From: Ctena decussata
Lineage: Eukaryota > Mollusca > Bivalvia > Lucinida > Lucinidae
DNA length: 64,000 nt
Direction of reading: 5' to 3'
Assembly: GCA_963989385.1 (NCBI GenBank)
Contig: OZ022508.1
Location: 33,254,166 to 33,318,165, forward strand
Shown: in pieces, positions 63,216 to 64,000 of the stretch
How positions within the stretch are numbered: position 1 is the first letter of the stretch
How the letters are laid out: every line of letters begins with the position of its first letter
Translations under genes and position numbers: made by a program
Notes under the pieces: generated by a model
Told to the model about the DNA's origin: nothing
What the model saw: the letters and a program-made list of their open reading frames with translations, nothing else
The model's database searches: none

Positions 63216-64000
63216 TCTGCTGGGCCTTTAATACTTCTTAATTCCATGTCAGTCCATTGGCTATCACCCCATGAATTCCATAGGGCCTAACCTATTTTGA
63301 GTCGACATTTATTAAAGAGAAAGTCGACTGATCAAGTAAATTTTACCGGCGAGACTCCACTTGGCAGCTGCGCTACCGAGACTCTTTGGACTGTGGGAGT
63401 CGGTATGAGCCGAACAAGAGTTGCATACAATGTTTGGTTTGTAGATTCAGACTCTAGAATGGGTTGAGTTTTCATACGATTTCTAGAATAAGGAAATTAC
63501 AAATTTGTAGATCTTTGTAATCGTGTCTGTTCCGCGTGTTGTCGCTGATGACATCACACCAAAAACACACATACACATACTTTTCGATATTTGTTTTATA
63601 TTTGACCTGAGAAAAGGTGCAGACTTGTCAAAGCTGCCAGGCGACAGAGTCGATTCCCCCTACCCCCCCCCCCCCCCCCCCACACACACACCCACCCACT
63701 CCGCCTCCCCGTTCCTCTCACCAACCAGCACACCGGGCCTGTACGACGGAGAGCGGAGGGTGCACCTCCCATAACCGAGCAAATTACATAAAAAAACATG
63801 CAGTTTTCTGCCAGAAAGCGAGTTTACACCCCTAAACTAAAGTTCTAAAAGAGTCCTTAAAATCTGGATTTTCTTAACTTTCTTACCCCCTTTAACCCAC
63901 CCCAACCCCCACCACCCTAGGGCACCCCTCCCCTCCCGCCACCTCCCTACTCACACTGAAATTCGTTCCAGCCACACCTTCTTACCCTCCGGCCCTAATC
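63216..64000. other. Intergenic with C-rich tracts, no gene recognised
   Basis: A C run near 63663-63680 merges into (CA)n and CCACCC-rich sequence; 63880-64000 is CCACCCC-rich. Proline-rich frames here are low complexity. Confidence 0.45.

Noticed and set aside
63523..63835. Proline-rich frames near the right edge
   Set aside because: Translation of a C/CA-rich tract in two frames; low complexity.

Overview
This window reads as nuclear DNA of a bivalve mollusc, most likely a heterodont clam. The recognisable genes are animal genes with GT-AG introns. Most of the sequence is AT-rich and packed with small non-coding repeats: tRNA-headed SINEs, palindromic MITEs, and non-autonomous rolling-circle-type elements with tandem-repeat cores and (ACGG)n tracts, as described for bivalve 'pearl' elements. 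The species call is inference. I saw no reverse transcriptase, transposase, CRISPR array, rRNA or convincing functional tRNA.

Genes. (1) 2622-2858, plus strand: last exon of a p24 cargo receptor (TMED5/TMED1 type); its upstream exons lie off the left edge. (2) 15165-35650, minus strand: the complete coding region of GEN1, the XPG/FEN-family Holliday-junction resolvase. I rebuilt it as 11 coding exons (4,113 nt, 1,370 residues) with consistent splice phases. All catalytic acidic residues are present, but the cysteine-rich segment expected between exons 5 and 6 is missing. (3) 45870-45982, plus strand: probable first coding exon of a WAC-domain chromatin remodeller subunit (BAZ1A/BAZ1B type), head to head with GEN1. 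(4) 54291-54353, plus strand: a weak candidate first exon of unknown identity.

Layout. 1-2.5 kb: one rolling-circle-like element inserted in another. 2.6-15 kb: TMED exon, then 12 kb of MITEs, a SINE with a 14-bp target duplication and a further rolling-circle-like element. 15-36 kb: GEN1, whose introns carry most of its length in repeats, many nested. 36-41 kb: a three-layer nest upstream of GEN1. 41-46 kb: sparse repeats, a candidate promoter at 43.1 kb and the BAZ1-like exon with its CpG-containing promoter. 46-57 kb: three larger elements with terminal inverted repeats (3.0, 1.9 and 2.0 kb) and a C/G-skewed palindromic block. 57-64 kb: another candidate promoter, a 50-base C run flanked by an inverted minisatellite, and assorted repeats.

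Main observation. At least ten elements from several unrelated-core families share one plan: 5' start (A)ACAAG, tandem core, ACGG-type microsatellite, and a 3' hairpin ending in an A-run. In most families the hairpin arm differs from family to family, yet each family carries a matching copy of its own arm near its 5' end. Two cases show insertion into an A/T run without a clear target duplication. This matches Helentron-type (HINE) rolling-circle elements.
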